From positions 588 through 44,688 of the forward strand of contig CACZJZ010000025.1 of NCBI GenBank assembly GCA_902781655.1: a stretch of 44,101 nt of DNA. The letters run 5' to 3'. Shown in pieces: positions 1 through 8,369 of this stretch. The stretch is from an uncultured Lachnospiraceae bacterium. GTDB lineage: Bacteria > Bacillota > Clostridia > Lachnospirales > Lachnospiraceae. A model generated the notes under the pieces. The model had not been told where the DNA came from. It did not search any database and saw nothing but the letters and a program-made list of their open reading frames with translations. The position numbers and the translations under genes are program-made. The stretch's first letter is position 1, and every line of letters begins with the position of its first letter.

Positions 1-1
1 C

Positions 2-810
2 TATACGACGAGCGAGCTTCCAGCAGGCATCACGGTAAGCCTGAAGGATAATGTGAAAGCGGAAGCGAAGGGAACGAATGCCGGCGAGTACCCGATGGGA
101 CTGACAGAGGGAAGCTTCGATGTTGGCGGAACTGAGAACTACACGAAGGTTACGGTAACGGTCAACGATGGCAAGATGAAGATCGGAAGGCGCGCGGTAA
201 CATTCACTTCCGATTCCGCAACGAAGGAGTATGACGGCACACCGCTGACAGCACCCCATGTCACAATTGGCGGCGATGGATTGGCAGAGGGCGAAAACGC
301 GGAGTTTACGTTCACGGGCAGCCAGACGGAAGTTGGATCGAGCCAGAACAAATTTACGGTTCAGATCAGCCGAAGCAGTGTTGTGGACAGGAGGCCGGCG
401 CCGGTCAGAAGGATGATGCGCCTGATGGCAGTGCTTCTTTCGGTCGATGAGGATTCGGCGGAGCAGGAGAATGAACCGACCGGAGCGCCAGAGGACAACT
501 ACGATATTACTTACGTGTATGGCACGCTCACGGCGGCGGTGGTGGTACAACAACAAACACGACGACAACGGTCTATCAGCCGGTGGTTGAGCCGAAGGTG
601 CTCGGCGCGAGCAGAGTGATCCCGGTGCAGGAAGCGGAGCAGCCTCCGGTGGTTGAACAGAAGGTGCTTGGTGCGACCAGAACCGGTTCGGCGGTACCGA
701 TGACGGGAGATGACAGCAGCATGGGATTCTATGGCTGGATCGCTCTGATCGCGGCAGCCGGAATGATGGGATGGCTTGCAGCAGACAGAAAGCGCCGCAA
801 GAATCACTAA
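2..810 (+). CDS. 3' end of sortase-anchored MBG-repeat surface protein, frameshifted
   Basis: Open at the left edge, so the N-terminus is missing. The first part reads in frame 2 and holds MBG/YDG-type beta repeats (KEYDGTPLTAP, later NYDITYVYGTLT), typical of long clostridial adhesins. Near 530-545, in a run of CGG/GGT triplets, the sense frame moves to frame 1, where a Thr-rich spacer leads to a cell-wall sorting signal: VPMTGD (an LPXTG variant), a hydrophobic stretch GWIALIAAAGMMGWLAA and the basic tail DRKRRKNH. Between about 380 and 450 frame 1 also gives more linker-like residues (GQEAGAGQKDDAPDGSASFG) than the Arg-rich frame 2, so a second compensating indel is possible. Likely role is a sortase substrate on the cell surface; ligand unknown. 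The domain type is clear; whether the frameshift is real or a sequence error cannot be decided here. Confidence 0.65.
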
Positions 811-886
811 GCAGCCGCATGAAGCAGGCAGCCGGGATTACATGGATGAAAAACCGGTGAGAACGGATGCTAGAATGAAAGAACCA

Positions 887-924
887 GCATAGGGCCGGGG
901 TGCGAAAGCACCCCGGCCCTATGC
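887..924. terminator. Bidirectional terminator hairpin
   Basis: A perfect 17-bp stem (887-903 with 908-924) closed by a GAAA tetraloop. It lies between the convergent surface-protein gene and the histidine kinase gene, so it could serve both strands. There is no clean T-run on either side. Confidence 0.7.
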
Positions 925-1012
925 GTTCAGCCCTATGCGCTCGGCCTTATTCGGTTATGGCGTTCAGCTATGGCGCTCGGCTCAATGCGTTCGTCTTTAT
1001 GCGTTTGTCAGC
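917..1012. repeat. Degenerate 13-15-bp direct repeats
   Basis: After the hairpin the sequence repeats variants of TATGCGTTCAGC (TATGCGCTCGGC, TATGGCGTTCAGC, TATGGCGCTCGGC, CAATGCGTTCGTC and so on), about six times, running into the last codons of the histidine kinase. The units are imperfect and no function is evident. Confidence 0.4.
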
Positions 1013-2436
1013 AGCATGATGCGGACCGTGAAGATTTTGTCCTTCGCGGTGATGCTGCAGCGGCCGTTGTAGCGGCGGACGATGGTCCGGACGGATTCGA
1101 TGCCGATGCCGCAGCCCTGCCGTTTGCTGGAGAGGTAGGTGCCGTACTTGTCTGTGCGCGGCTCGATCTCAAAGGTGTTGGCACAGGTGATGAGAAGGGT
1201 GTTGTCGCCCCTGCAGGAGCTGTGGATGGAAATGCGGCGCTCCGTGGAGGCCTGATGGGAGCAGGCCTCGATGGCGTTCTCCGTGAGATTGGCAAAGAGG
1301 ATGGAGAGGTCGCTGGAGGAGATACCGGGGTCCCTCGGCATGTCGATCTGAATATCGGACTGGATGCCATTCTCTTTCATTTTTGGGGCAAAATAGGACA
1401 GCACGGCGTTGACAGCTGCGTTGTCGCAGAAGACGAGCGGCTCGTCGATTCCGGAGCTGCTTCTTGTCTCTGCGATATAGGTGCGGAGCTGGTCCCACTC
1501 TCCGGCATTTGCCATCATTTCTACCGTGGCAAGGAAGTGGCGCATGTCGTGGCGGATGCGGCGGGTGTTCTCAATGCGGTCGCTCAGATACTGCGTCTGG
1601 ACAGCCTGCAGCTGGAGGCGGTAGTTCTGGCTCCGGAGGGCAAGCTTCTCGGCCTGGTCGTGGACCAGGCGGATGATAAGCCGGTAGACGAGCAGGGAGC
1701 CAAAATCGATGGCGGAGATGGTGACGAGGTAGTAGAGGTGCATCAGTTTGCGCACCGCCGGTTCGCTGCCCTGATAGAACATGTACATCCAGACGAGATA
1801 GAAGGTCGCCGGAACGAGGAAGAGATAGCTCCAGAGCGGGCCGTTATCCTCTTCCTCCTGCTCATCCTTCTCCCCGAGGACGGAGGAGAAGCGGTATCCA
1901 TGTTCCGGCAAGGCTTCGCCTGAGAGACCATCGCCGGCATAGCTCTGCTCTGAAGCGGCGCTTTCCGGACGGCTGCCTTTCCGGAAATCCTGGAAGATCG
2001 TCTTCCAGAGAAAAAGGCAGACGAGGATCTCAAAGAAGAGGAGCAGACAGGAATAGGTCCAGTGGTACCGCTTCAGCGCGTCAGATTCGGAGATCAGACC
2101 CTCCACGTATTTTGCCGCCGAGACGGCGAGATTACTGAAGTTGCAGACGACGAGGAGGACAAAGAAGATGCGGCCGAGGGGACCGCGGAGGATGATCCGA
2201 AGGAGCAGGATGAAGAGAAGCGGAGAGATAATGTCCGCGAGGCCGATCCAGGGGAAATAACCGTAGAGCGCATTGAATTCGATGGCGATCTGAACCAGGG
2301 TGAAGGGAATGAGAATCAGAATGGTGCGGCGGGTGCTGTATCGGAATTCGTCACGAAAGGCAGTGTAATACAACACCATGAACGGAGCGATGGCGACGAT
2401 GGAGTAGAGCAGGCATTCCCATTGTGTGAACGGCAT
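997..2436 (-). CDS. AgrC-like sensor histidine kinase (GHKL)
   Basis: Membrane sensor kinase of 479 residues, expected to autophosphorylate and pass phosphate to the LytTR regulator encoded just upstream. About six hydrophobic segments fill residues 1-255, followed by a short coiled coil. The phosphoacceptor is H296 in RIRHDMRH, the HDxxxH pattern of the AgrC/HPK10 class; the ATPase has an N box (NLTENAIEA, about 383-391) and a G box (GCGIGIESV, about 441-449). The start was placed at 2436 because GGAGG lies 8 nt upstream and the membrane segments begin at once; a longer in-frame reading to 2595 adds only a basic, non-membrane stretch. An acidic low-complexity loop (about 152-198) separates two membrane segments, which is unusual. 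No AgrB or AgrD gene is visible, so the signal is unknown. Confidence 0.88.
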   Translation of the reverse strand: MPFTQWECLLYSIVAIAPFMVLYYTAFRDEFRYSTRRTILILIPFTLVQIAIEFNALYGYFPWIGLADIISPLLFILLLRIILRGPLGRIFFVLLVVCNFSNLAVSAAKYVEGLISESDALKRYHWTYSCLLLFFEILVCLFLWKTIFQDFRKGSRPESAASEQSYAGDGLSGEALPEHGYRFSSVLGEKDEQEEEDNGPLWSYLFLVPATFYLVWMYMFYQGSEPAVRKLMHLYYLVTISAIDFGSLLVYRLIIRLVHDQAEKLALRSQNYRLQLQAVQTQYLSDRIENTRRIRHDMRHFLATVEMMANAGEWDQLRTYIAETRSSSGIDEPLVFCDNAAVNAVLSYFAPKMKENGIQSDIQIDMPRDPGISSSDLSILFANLTENAIEACSHQASTERRISIHSSCRGDNTLLITCANTFEIEPRTDKYGTYLSSKRQGCGIGIESVRTIVRRYNGRCSITAKDKIFTVRIMLLTNA

Positions 2437-2598
2437 GGCGGTATCCTCCGGGGACAAAATATGCAGGCGCCGGATGGCGCCGGCGCGCTGCATGGAACGT
2501 TGCAGAACAAAGGGCGCCGCGGAAATGGTGCGGTGCCTGGAGCAGGTGCGCCCTGCAATGCGCCTCACGGCAGAAAGGTGGGGCAAGGTGCGCATCTT

Positions 2599-3312
2599 TC
2601 ACTTTATAAAGACATATTCCGCGTAGGCGTCCTTCACCTCACGCAGGCGCCGGCGGCTGACGGGGACGGTGTCTCCGTTCTGCATCGAGAGCACGCTGTC
2701 CGTGAATCGCCGGATTTTGTCAAAATCTACGATGATACCTCTGGAGCAGGTGGCGAAGCCGGGCCGGCTGCAGAGGAGGTCCTCGATCTCGTTCTGAGAC
2801 ATATAGGTCCTGCGGACTTCCGCGGTGCTGGAGCAGTGGAAGTACACATAATGATTGTGGTAATCAGTGTAGACGATGTCGCTGTACGCGATCCGCATGC
2901 CGTCAGGGAGCGAAAGGAAGCTGCCGGGCGTCTCGAGGTCGGGCGTGAGCGCAAGTTCCTCGAACATCTCATGGAACTGGGCATAGTTATGCGGCTTGAG
3001 GAGGTAATGGGATGCTTTCGCGCGGTAGCTCTCCGCGGCGTAATCATTGCTGGAGGTGATGAAAACGATTTTGACGTGGCGGTCGAGCTTTCGGATCGCG
3101 ATGCCGGTCTCGGTGCCCGTGATCCCTCCCATGCAGATGTCGAGGAAGAGGAGATCGAACATGCCCGCCCTGTAGACGGCGAGCAGGGATTCGCCGCTGT
3201 CAAATTCTGAATATTCGGCGGATTCCATACCGCTCTCCCTGAGGCAGCGGTTCATCTCGCGGCGGACCAGTTTTCTGTCTTCGACAGCGTCATCCACGAT
3301 TCCGATTCGCAT
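2599..3312 (-). CDS. LytTR-family response regulator (AgrA-like)
   Basis: Response regulator of 237 residues. The receiver domain has the acidic pair DD at 7-8, phosphoacceptor D58 in LLFLDICMGG, the conserved TSS at about 95-97 and K107. A LytTR DNA-binding domain follows (about 135-237), ending with VPVSRRRLREVKDAY. The start at 3312 has GGAGGTGA upstream. It is the promoter-proximal gene of the pair; the kinase start lies 162 bp downstream. That gap contains a small GGCGCC-GGAT-GGCGCC hairpin but no convincing gene. LytTR regulators usually bind paired direct repeats spaced about two helical turns, and such a pair lies upstream of this gene, which suggests autoregulation. Confidence 0.9.
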   Translation of the reverse strand: MRIGIVDDAVEDRKLVRREMNRCLRESGMESAEYSEFDSGESLLAVYRAGMFDLLFLDICMGGITGTETGIAIRKLDRHVKIVFITSSNDYAAESYRAKASHYLLKPHNYAQFHEMFEELALTPDLETPGSFLSLPDGMRIAYSDIVYTDYHNHYVYFHCSSTAEVRRTYMSQNEIEDLLCSRPGFATCSRGIIVDFDKIRRFTDSVLSMQNGDTVPVSRRRLREVKDAYAEYVFIK

Positions 3313-3442
3313 GGTGATTTCACCTCCCGGTTAATTATATGCCGCTGGGACCTTATCTGGCGGCGCCGGCGATGCGGGAGCCATGCAGTCTGCAGCTGTT
3401 CCAGCCTGTTCGTAGAGACGGGCGCGGGCTGGGAATAACTCT

Positions 3443-3448
3443 ATTATA
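3443..3448 (-). promoter_or_regulatory. -10 element for the response-regulator operon
   Basis: On the minus strand this is TATAAT, about 130 bp upstream of the regulator start. No good -35 lies 17 bp upstream (TACGGT at 3466-3471), as expected of a promoter that needs an activator. Confidence 0.5.
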
Positions 3449-3490
3449 GTACAAGGAGAGGCCAAACCGTACGGGGAACGTTTCTACATG

Positions 3491-3528
3491 GGATTTGTGA
3501 AAATCGGCAGGAATTTGTGAAAATCCGC
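3491..3528 (-). promoter_or_regulatory. Paired direct repeat, candidate LytTR operator
   Basis: ATTTGTGAAAATC occurs twice (3493-3505 and 3513-3525), exactly 20 bp apart start to start, so both face the same side of the helix. They lie about 45 bp upstream of the TATAAT on the minus strand, the geometry of LytTR-activated promoters. Assigning them to this regulator is inference. Confidence 0.5.
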
Positions 3529-3735
3529 GCTTAGCTGGATGAAACCGCGGTCAGCAGGGCATAGAGCAGCGAGAGCAGAGCAGCGAGAGAAACGAGGACA
3601 GCGGAGGCGGGGACCTGCGCAGATGAGGGGACAGGATGAGGTCGGAAACTGGACGCAGGACGGGCGGATAGAGTATCATAGTAGACAACTATAGTCTTGA
3701 CTGATTTTATCAGGAAAATAAGGAGTGTGAATTTT

Positions 3736-5086
3736 TTGGACGCCGAGATTGGCTTGCAACTGGTAATTCTGATTGTTCTGATTTATCTTTCTTCCTTTTT
3801 CTCTTCCGCGGAGACGGCCATGATGAGTGTGAGCCGCCTGCGGCTGCGGCCGCCTGCGGCTGCGGAGTCTGTCCGACGACGGGAACAGCAGGGCAAGGCT
3901 CGCGTTGGATCTCATAGAGAACAAGCAGCACAAGATGCTGACGGCGATTCTGATCGGAAATAATATCGTGAATCTCTCGGCCTCGGCGATGACGGGCGTC
4001 ATGGCGAACCGCTTTGGCGGGAGCGCCGCGGTGTCGGTGGCTACGGCGATCATCACGCTGCTCATCGTGGTGTTCGGCGAGGTGACGCCGAAGACGATGG
4101 CGACAATTCAGGCGGAGAAGCTGGCGCTGCGGAACGCACCGATTTTGAATGCGCTGATGGTCGTTCTCACCCCGCTCATCGCACTGACGAATGTTTTGTC
4201 CAGAGGAATTTTGTTCCTGCACCGGGTCGACCCGAACGCGAAGGTGAACCAGCCGACCGAGGAGGACATCCGCACGATGGTGGAGGTCAGCCACGAGGAC
4301 GGGCAGATCGAGAACGACGAGAAAGAGATGATCAACAACGTCTTCGACCTCACGGACTCGGAGGCGCGGGACATCATGGTGCCGCGCGTGGACGTGGTGT
4401 GCGCGGACGTGAGTATGAAGTACAGCGAGCTCATCCGGCTGTTCTCGGGCGAGAAGTTCACGCGGCTGCCGGTCTATGAGGACAACCCTGACAACATCAT
4501 CGGCGTGCTGAATATGAAGGATATTCTGCTCTACGATCACGAGAAGCCCTTCAACATCCGCGACTACGTGCGGGAGGCGTATTTCACCCACGAGTTCAAG
4601 AACACATACGAGCTGTTTCTTGAGATGCGAAAGGCGAGCGTCACGATGTCGATCGTGCTCGACGAGTACGGCGTGATGGTCGGTATCATCACGATGGAGG
4701 ATATTCTCGAGGAGATCGTCGGCGAGATCCGCGACGAGTACGATCAGGAGGAGCTCAACGAGATCCGCAAAATCGGTCCGAACGACTACATCTGCGAGGC
4801 ATCCCTGAGCCTCAGTGATTTTGACGACGAGGTCGGCGCGGACCTCGAGAGCGAGGATTATGATTCGCTCGGCGGGTATCTGATCGGGTTGCTCGACCAC
4901 ATCCCGGAGAAGGGCGAGTTCGCGGTGGACCGCGAGGGCAACAAAATCCGCGCGATCGAGGTGGACAATAACCGGATCGTGAAGGTGCGCATCACACTTG
5001 CCTCCAGGAAGAAGGGCGGAGAGCCGGAGCAGGATGACGCGGACGGCGGGGCGAAGGCCGGAAAGAGCGGGGGAGAGGAGCAGTAG
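3736..5086 (+). pseudogene. CNNM/CorC (HlyC-type) transporter gene, frameshifted by 16-bp duplication
   Basis: Membrane protein of the CNNM-CorC family (magnesium/cobalt export or hemolysin-like annotation). The N-terminal part reads in frame 1 from a probable TTG at 3736 (AAGGAG 10 nt upstream): hydrophobic GLQLVILIVLIYLSSFFSSA, then ETAMMSVSRLRLR. The rest reads in frame 2 from about 3866 to 5086: more membrane segments, two CBS domains (about 4260-4760) and the CorC/HlyC C-terminal domain. The switch falls on a perfect 16-bp tandem duplication at 3833-3864. Removing one copy restores RLRLRSLSDDGNSRARLAL, the expected family sequence. As given, only an N-terminally truncated protein from about 3905 could be made. 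It may be a recent mutation, reversible phase variation or an assembly error. Confidence 0.85.
3833..3864 (+). repeat. Perfect 16-bp tandem duplication causing a frameshift
   Basis: GCCGCCTGCGGCTGCG occurs twice, at 3833-3848 and 3849-3864. As 16 is not a multiple of three, the extra copy shifts the reading frame of the CNNM/CorC gene; deleting either copy restores one continuous frame. Confidence 0.9.
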
Positions 5087-5184
5087 AGAAGGCAGCATCA
5101 ACAGGCGCGAAGGGAAGGCGGCGAAAGAGCAGCAGATGGTCTGCATGCACGAGGACGGGGCATGCTGTCAGAAAGAGATTCCGG

Positions 5185-5286
5185 CGACTAATCTAAATTC
5201 GCATTTTGAATTAGCCGGAGAAGGGGAGAGAACGTTGTGAGACACCTCAATTACGACTATAATAAAATAGAATTTTAGATTAGTCG
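5185..5286. repeat. Inverted repeat flanking the DUF4143 ATPase promoter
   Basis: CGACTAATCTAAATTC (5185-5200) is matched in inverted orientation at 5270-5286, with one extra T in the second arm. The second arm lies between the predicted transcription start and the ribosome site of the ATPase gene; the first lies upstream of the -35. A related copy, GAATTAGCCGGAG, is at 5208-5220. It could be an operator pair or the trace of a mobile-element end. Confidence 0.55.
5235..5263 (+). promoter_or_regulatory. Sigma-A promoter of the DUF4143 ATPase gene
   Basis: TTGTGA (5235-5240), a 17-bp spacer and a perfect TATAAT (5258-5263), 33 bp before the start codon. Confidence 0.7.
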
Positions 5287-5296
5287 GAGGGACGCC

Positions 5297-6529
5297 ATGG
5301 CGTATATCGAAAGAGCAATTTCGGATGTCCTGAAAAACAGGGTAAAAAACAGTAAATGTACTTTAGTAGCCGGCGCCAGACAGGTTGGAAAATCTACGCT
5401 GATTGAGCATGAATTTCCTGAATATCACAGAACTACTTTTGACGATCAGCTTACCAGACTTCAGGCAAGGGAAGAACCGAAGCTTTTCTTTCTTAATAAC
5501 CCCTGTCCTCTGATTATCGATGAAGTGCAGAAGGAGGCTTCCGTTCTCGAGGAAATCAAGCAGATTGTTGACAATTCTCAGAAGAGGGGACAGTTTATCC
5601 TGACTGGGTCGGCAAAACTTGAACTGATGAAAGGAGTAAGCGAATCTCTGGCAGGCAGAGTCTCCATCTGTGAACTGAGCGGATTGTCTCTTCGGGAAAT
5701 ATATCAGGTTCCTTTTTACGATCATTTTGTTCCTACAGAGCAGTATATCAGCGAACGTGAGAAAAAATTAAAACCGTATGAAGACATCTGGGAGATCATC
5801 CATAAAGGCTCTTATCCTGAATTGTATGATACGGATCGTGATTGGCAGGACTTTTATTCTTCCTATGTCACCACTTATCTTGAGAGAGATATCCATGAGC
5901 TGATTTCGGCAGACAGCATTACATTTACAAAGTTTCTGACTGCGGTTGCTGCAAGGACAGGAGAGCTGCTGAATTATGCCAATATTGCCTCGGAAATCGG
6001 TGTAAGTGAGCCGACAGTCAAAAGCTGGATTTCAGTACTGGAAAGGACCGGGATTATATATATTCTTCAGCCCTATAGTGCAAGCGCTTTAAACAGGGCA
6101 ATCAAAACACCCAAGATTTATTTCCGGGATACCGGACTTGCCTGTTATCTTACAAAATGGCTGACGGCGGATGCACTGAAAAATTCAGCTGTCGCGGGCA
6201 GCATGTTTGAAACATTTGTTATTTCAGAAATTTTGAAATCGTACTCCAATGAAGGCATGGATTATCAATTTCAGGTCTTTTATTACAGAGGAAAAGACAA
6301 AAGTAAAACCGGCGAAAACGAGATTGATCTGATTATTGAAGAGAATGGCATTTTATATCCGGTAGAAATTAAAATGACCGGCAATCCGAAGGCTTCCATG
6401 GGATCAGCCAATATCATTCTGGATAAAATACCTGAGAAGAAAAGGGGAATGGGCGTAATTCTATGCATGATCGGCCGGAAAACATATCTCAGGGAAAACC
6501 TGGTGGCACTTCCAGTAGAATATATTTAA
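5297..6529 (+). CDS. AAA_14/DUF4143 family ATPase
   Basis: 410-residue protein of the widespread ATPase group with an N-terminal AAA domain and a C-terminal DUF4143 domain; the cellular role of the group is not established. Walker A is GARQVGKST (26-34) and Walker B is LIIDE (72-76), followed by a sensor-like LTGSA. A winged-helix stretch (IASEIGVSEPTVKSWI, about 228-243) follows, and the C-terminus has a PD-(D/E)xK-like pattern (NEIDLII ... YPVEIK), which may be only structural. The start has GGAGG 6 nt upstream and a clear promoter. The DNA is visibly more AT-rich than its neighbours, which suggests separate acquisition. A second member of the family is encoded at 30719-32014. Confidence 0.88.
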   Translation: MAYIERAISDVLKNRVKNSKCTLVAGARQVGKSTLIEHEFPEYHRTTFDDQLTRLQAREEPKLFFLNNPCPLIIDEVQKEASVLEEIKQIVDNSQKRGQFILTGSAKLELMKGVSESLAGRVSICELSGLSLREIYQVPFYDHFVPTEQYISEREKKLKPYEDIWEIIHKGSYPELYDTDRDWQDFYSSYVTTYLERDIHELISADSITFTKFLTAVAARTGELLNYANIASEIGVSEPTVKSWISVLERTGIIYILQPYSASALNRAIKTPKIYFRDTGLACYLTKWLTADALKNSAVAGSMFETFVISEILKSYSNEGMDYQFQVFYYRGKDKSKTGENEIDLIIEENGILYPVEIKMTGNPKASMGSANIILDKIPEKKRGMGVILCMIGRKTYLRENLVALPVEYI

Positions 6530-6560
6530 TCGCCTGCTCCGGCAGCGGTTCCATAACATC

Positions 6561-6720
6561 GTTTGAAAGTGGCGTCGAACCGTCATCTCGTGCTCCGCAC
6601 CCGATAATAAGCGGCCGCCATGAGCCATGATGCAAGCAGCTTGCATCATGATTTCTGGCTCGTCGCTGTTACAAACTGACATAGGTGCCGCATTTGCGGC
6701 TTTCGCTTCAGCGGGGTATA
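6561..6720 (+). repeat. Leader element copy 1 (hairpin-bearing dispersed repeat)
   Basis: This stretch closely resembles 41419-41752. Shared blocks include GTTTGAAAGTGGC, CCGTCATCTCGTGCTCCGCA, TTCTGGCTCGTCGCT and, just before the downstream start codon, CAGCGGGGTATAA. A perfect hairpin (CATGATGCAAG, loop CAG, CTTGCATCATG) lies at its centre with GAGC/GCTC outside it, and a GCCGC/GCGGC hairpin follows. Both copies sit between a stop codon and the start of the next gene. It may be a structured leader RNA or a mobile palindromic element. Confidence 0.7.
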
Positions 6721-6723
6721 AGA

Positions 6724-7197
6724 ATGGTTATCACTTACGGAGGAAAAACACCGAAGATCGGCGACGGCTGTTTCCTTGCAGGGGACGCAGACCTGATCGG
6801 GGATGTGGAGATCGGAAGGGACAGCAGTGTCTGGTTTCACGCGGTGATCCGCGCGGACCAGGGCGCGGTGCGGATCGGAGAGCAGACGAATGTGCAGGAT
6901 GGCTGCATCGTGCACATGGACCCGGGCCGCACGGTGCAGATCGGCAGCCGGGTGACCATCGGGCACGGCGCGATCATCCACGGCTGCACGGTGGAGGACG
7001 ACTGTCTCATCGGCATGGGTGCCACGCTCATGAACGGCTGCCACATCGGCAGGAACTGCATCATCGGCGCGGGCGCGCTGGTGACGCAGGATGTCCGTAT
7101 TCCGGAGGGCAGTCTGGCGCTCGGCGTTCCCGCAAGGGTGGCGGGAGAGCATCCGCGCGAACGCGGCGCGGTACAGGCAGGAAGCACAGGAATATAG
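6724..7197 (+). CDS. Gamma-carbonic anhydrase-like hexapeptide-repeat protein
   Basis: 157-residue left-handed beta-helix protein of the YrdA/PaaY/gamma-carbonic anhydrase group. Hexapeptide repeats run from about residue 10 to 135 (for example IGDGCFLAGDADLIGDVEIG). The three histidines that bind metal in the family are present: H64 (CIVHMD), H81 and H86 (IGHGAIIHG), as is the arginine of VIRADQ, so a metal site is likely. Actual carbonic anhydrase activity is not shown by sequence; many members have unknown substrates. The start at 6724 is set by where homology begins; its only ribosome-site-like sequence is GCGGGG from the leader element directly upstream. Confidence 0.88.
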   Translation: MVITYGGKTPKIGDGCFLAGDADLIGDVEIGRDSSVWFHAVIRADQGAVRIGEQTNVQDGCIVHMDPGRTVQIGSRVTIGHGAIIHGCTVEDDCLIGMGATLMNGCHIGRNCIIGAGALVTQDVRIPEGSLALGVPARVAGEHPRERGAVQAGSTGI

Positions 7198-7352
7198 GTA
7201 AACATGAAATGCGGCGGGAGTGGTGTGAAGATGTCGGTTTGCCGCCGAAACACGGAAAACGGACGCCGACGCGGCGGCACCAGTTCCCGACATGCAGAAT
7301 TCAATGTGGTAGTTTATACGCAGATGCTGCGCTTCGCAGCGGGGAGGTGCGT

Positions 7353-8264
7353 ATGGCAGAGGCAAAGGATGCAAAACGGTACCGGTTTGACGGGGAGAGA
7401 GTGCTTCATCTCGCGGATCTCGACACGGACGGCGGCGTGAGCAGGGAGGACCGGGACCGGATCGAGGCGGAGACGAAGACGCTGCAGGAGAAAATCTGCG
7501 CGATGCAGGACAGGCTCTATGCCGACGGAAGAGAAGGGGTCATTCTCATTTTGCAGGCGATAGATGCGGCCGGCAAGGACAGCACGGTGAAGCACGTGAT
7601 GAGCGGCGTGAACCCGCAGGGCGTCGATGTGTACAGCTTCAAGACGCCGAACACGGAGGAACTCGCGCATGATTTCCTGTGGCGTGTGAACCGGTGCATT
7701 CCGGAACGCGGCAAGATCGCGATCTTCAACCGGTCGTACTACGAGGACGTGCTGGTGGTGAGGCTCCGCGAGCTCAACAAGACATACAAGATGCCGGAGC
7801 GGTGCACGGGGAAGAAGACGTCGGAATTCTTCGACGAGCGGTACGCGGACATCGTGAATTACGAGAAATACCTGTTCCACAATGGCTACCGCGTCGTCAA
7901 AATCTTTCTGAACGTGTCGAAGAAGGAGCAGAAGAAGCGGTTCCTGGAGCGGATCGAGGTGCCGGAGAAGAACTGGAAGTTCAATGCCGGAGATCTCGAC
8001 GACCGCGATGTCTGGGACAAGTATCACGAGATTTACGAGATGGCCATCAACCACACCGCGAGCGCGGTCGCGCCATGGTATGTGCTGCCCGCGGACCGGA
8101 AATGGTACACCAGATACCTCGTGTCACAGATTTTGCTGAAGACGCTGGAGGATATCGATCCGAGGTATCCGAAGCTCGACGAGGCGGCGAGGATGGGTCT
8201 GGCGGACTGCAGGAGGCGGCTGGAAAGCGAAGGAAAGAAGAAAGACGCTGAGCCTGCTAAGTAA
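7353..8264 (+). CDS. PPK2-family polyphosphate kinase
   Basis: 303-residue single-domain PPK2 enzyme, which transfers phosphate between polyphosphate and nucleotides in the cytoplasm. The P-loop-like motif is DAAGKDST (71-78), followed by the family signatures GVDVYSFKTP and FNRSYYEDVLVVR (about 125-137); ERIEVPEKNWKF and the C-terminal WYVLPADRKWYTR are also typical. GGGGAGGTG lies 5 nt upstream of the ATG. The same frame stays open far upstream, but that part is the carbonic anhydrase gene out of frame. The 155 bp between the two genes holds no recognised feature beyond a weak GCCGCC/GGCGGC hairpin. Nucleotide preference (AMP or ADP, GDP) cannot be told from sequence alone. Confidence 0.93.
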   Translation: MAEAKDAKRYRFDGERVLHLADLDTDGGVSREDRDRIEAETKTLQEKICAMQDRLYADGREGVILILQAIDAAGKDSTVKHVMSGVNPQGVDVYSFKTPNTEELAHDFLWRVNRCIPERGKIAIFNRSYYEDVLVVRLRELNKTYKMPERCTGKKTSEFFDERYADIVNYEKYLFHNGYRVVKIFLNVSKKEQKKRFLERIEVPEKNWKFNAGDLDDRDVWDKYHEIYEMAINHTASAVAPWYVLPADRKWYTRYLVSQILLKTLEDIDPRYPKLDEAARMGLADCRRRLESEGKKKDAEPAK

Positions 8265-8369
8265 AAGCAGGAGTCAGCGTAGAAGACCAGGGAAAGGGAG
8301 CAGAGCGATCCGCGGAGAAGAAGTAAAGAGGGGATACTAGGCATAGAAACCAAAAGGGAGGTTTGCAAA

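Noticed and set aside
2437-2598. Possible AgrD-like signal peptide between regulator and kinase
   Set aside because: The open frames there are His/Arg/Ala-rich, lack an amphipathic leader and a conserved cyclised motif, and no AgrB is present.
3710-5146. 478-residue open frame antisense to the CNNM/CorC gene
   Set aside because: Composition is that of a codon-bias shadow and the sense strand has clear family motifs.
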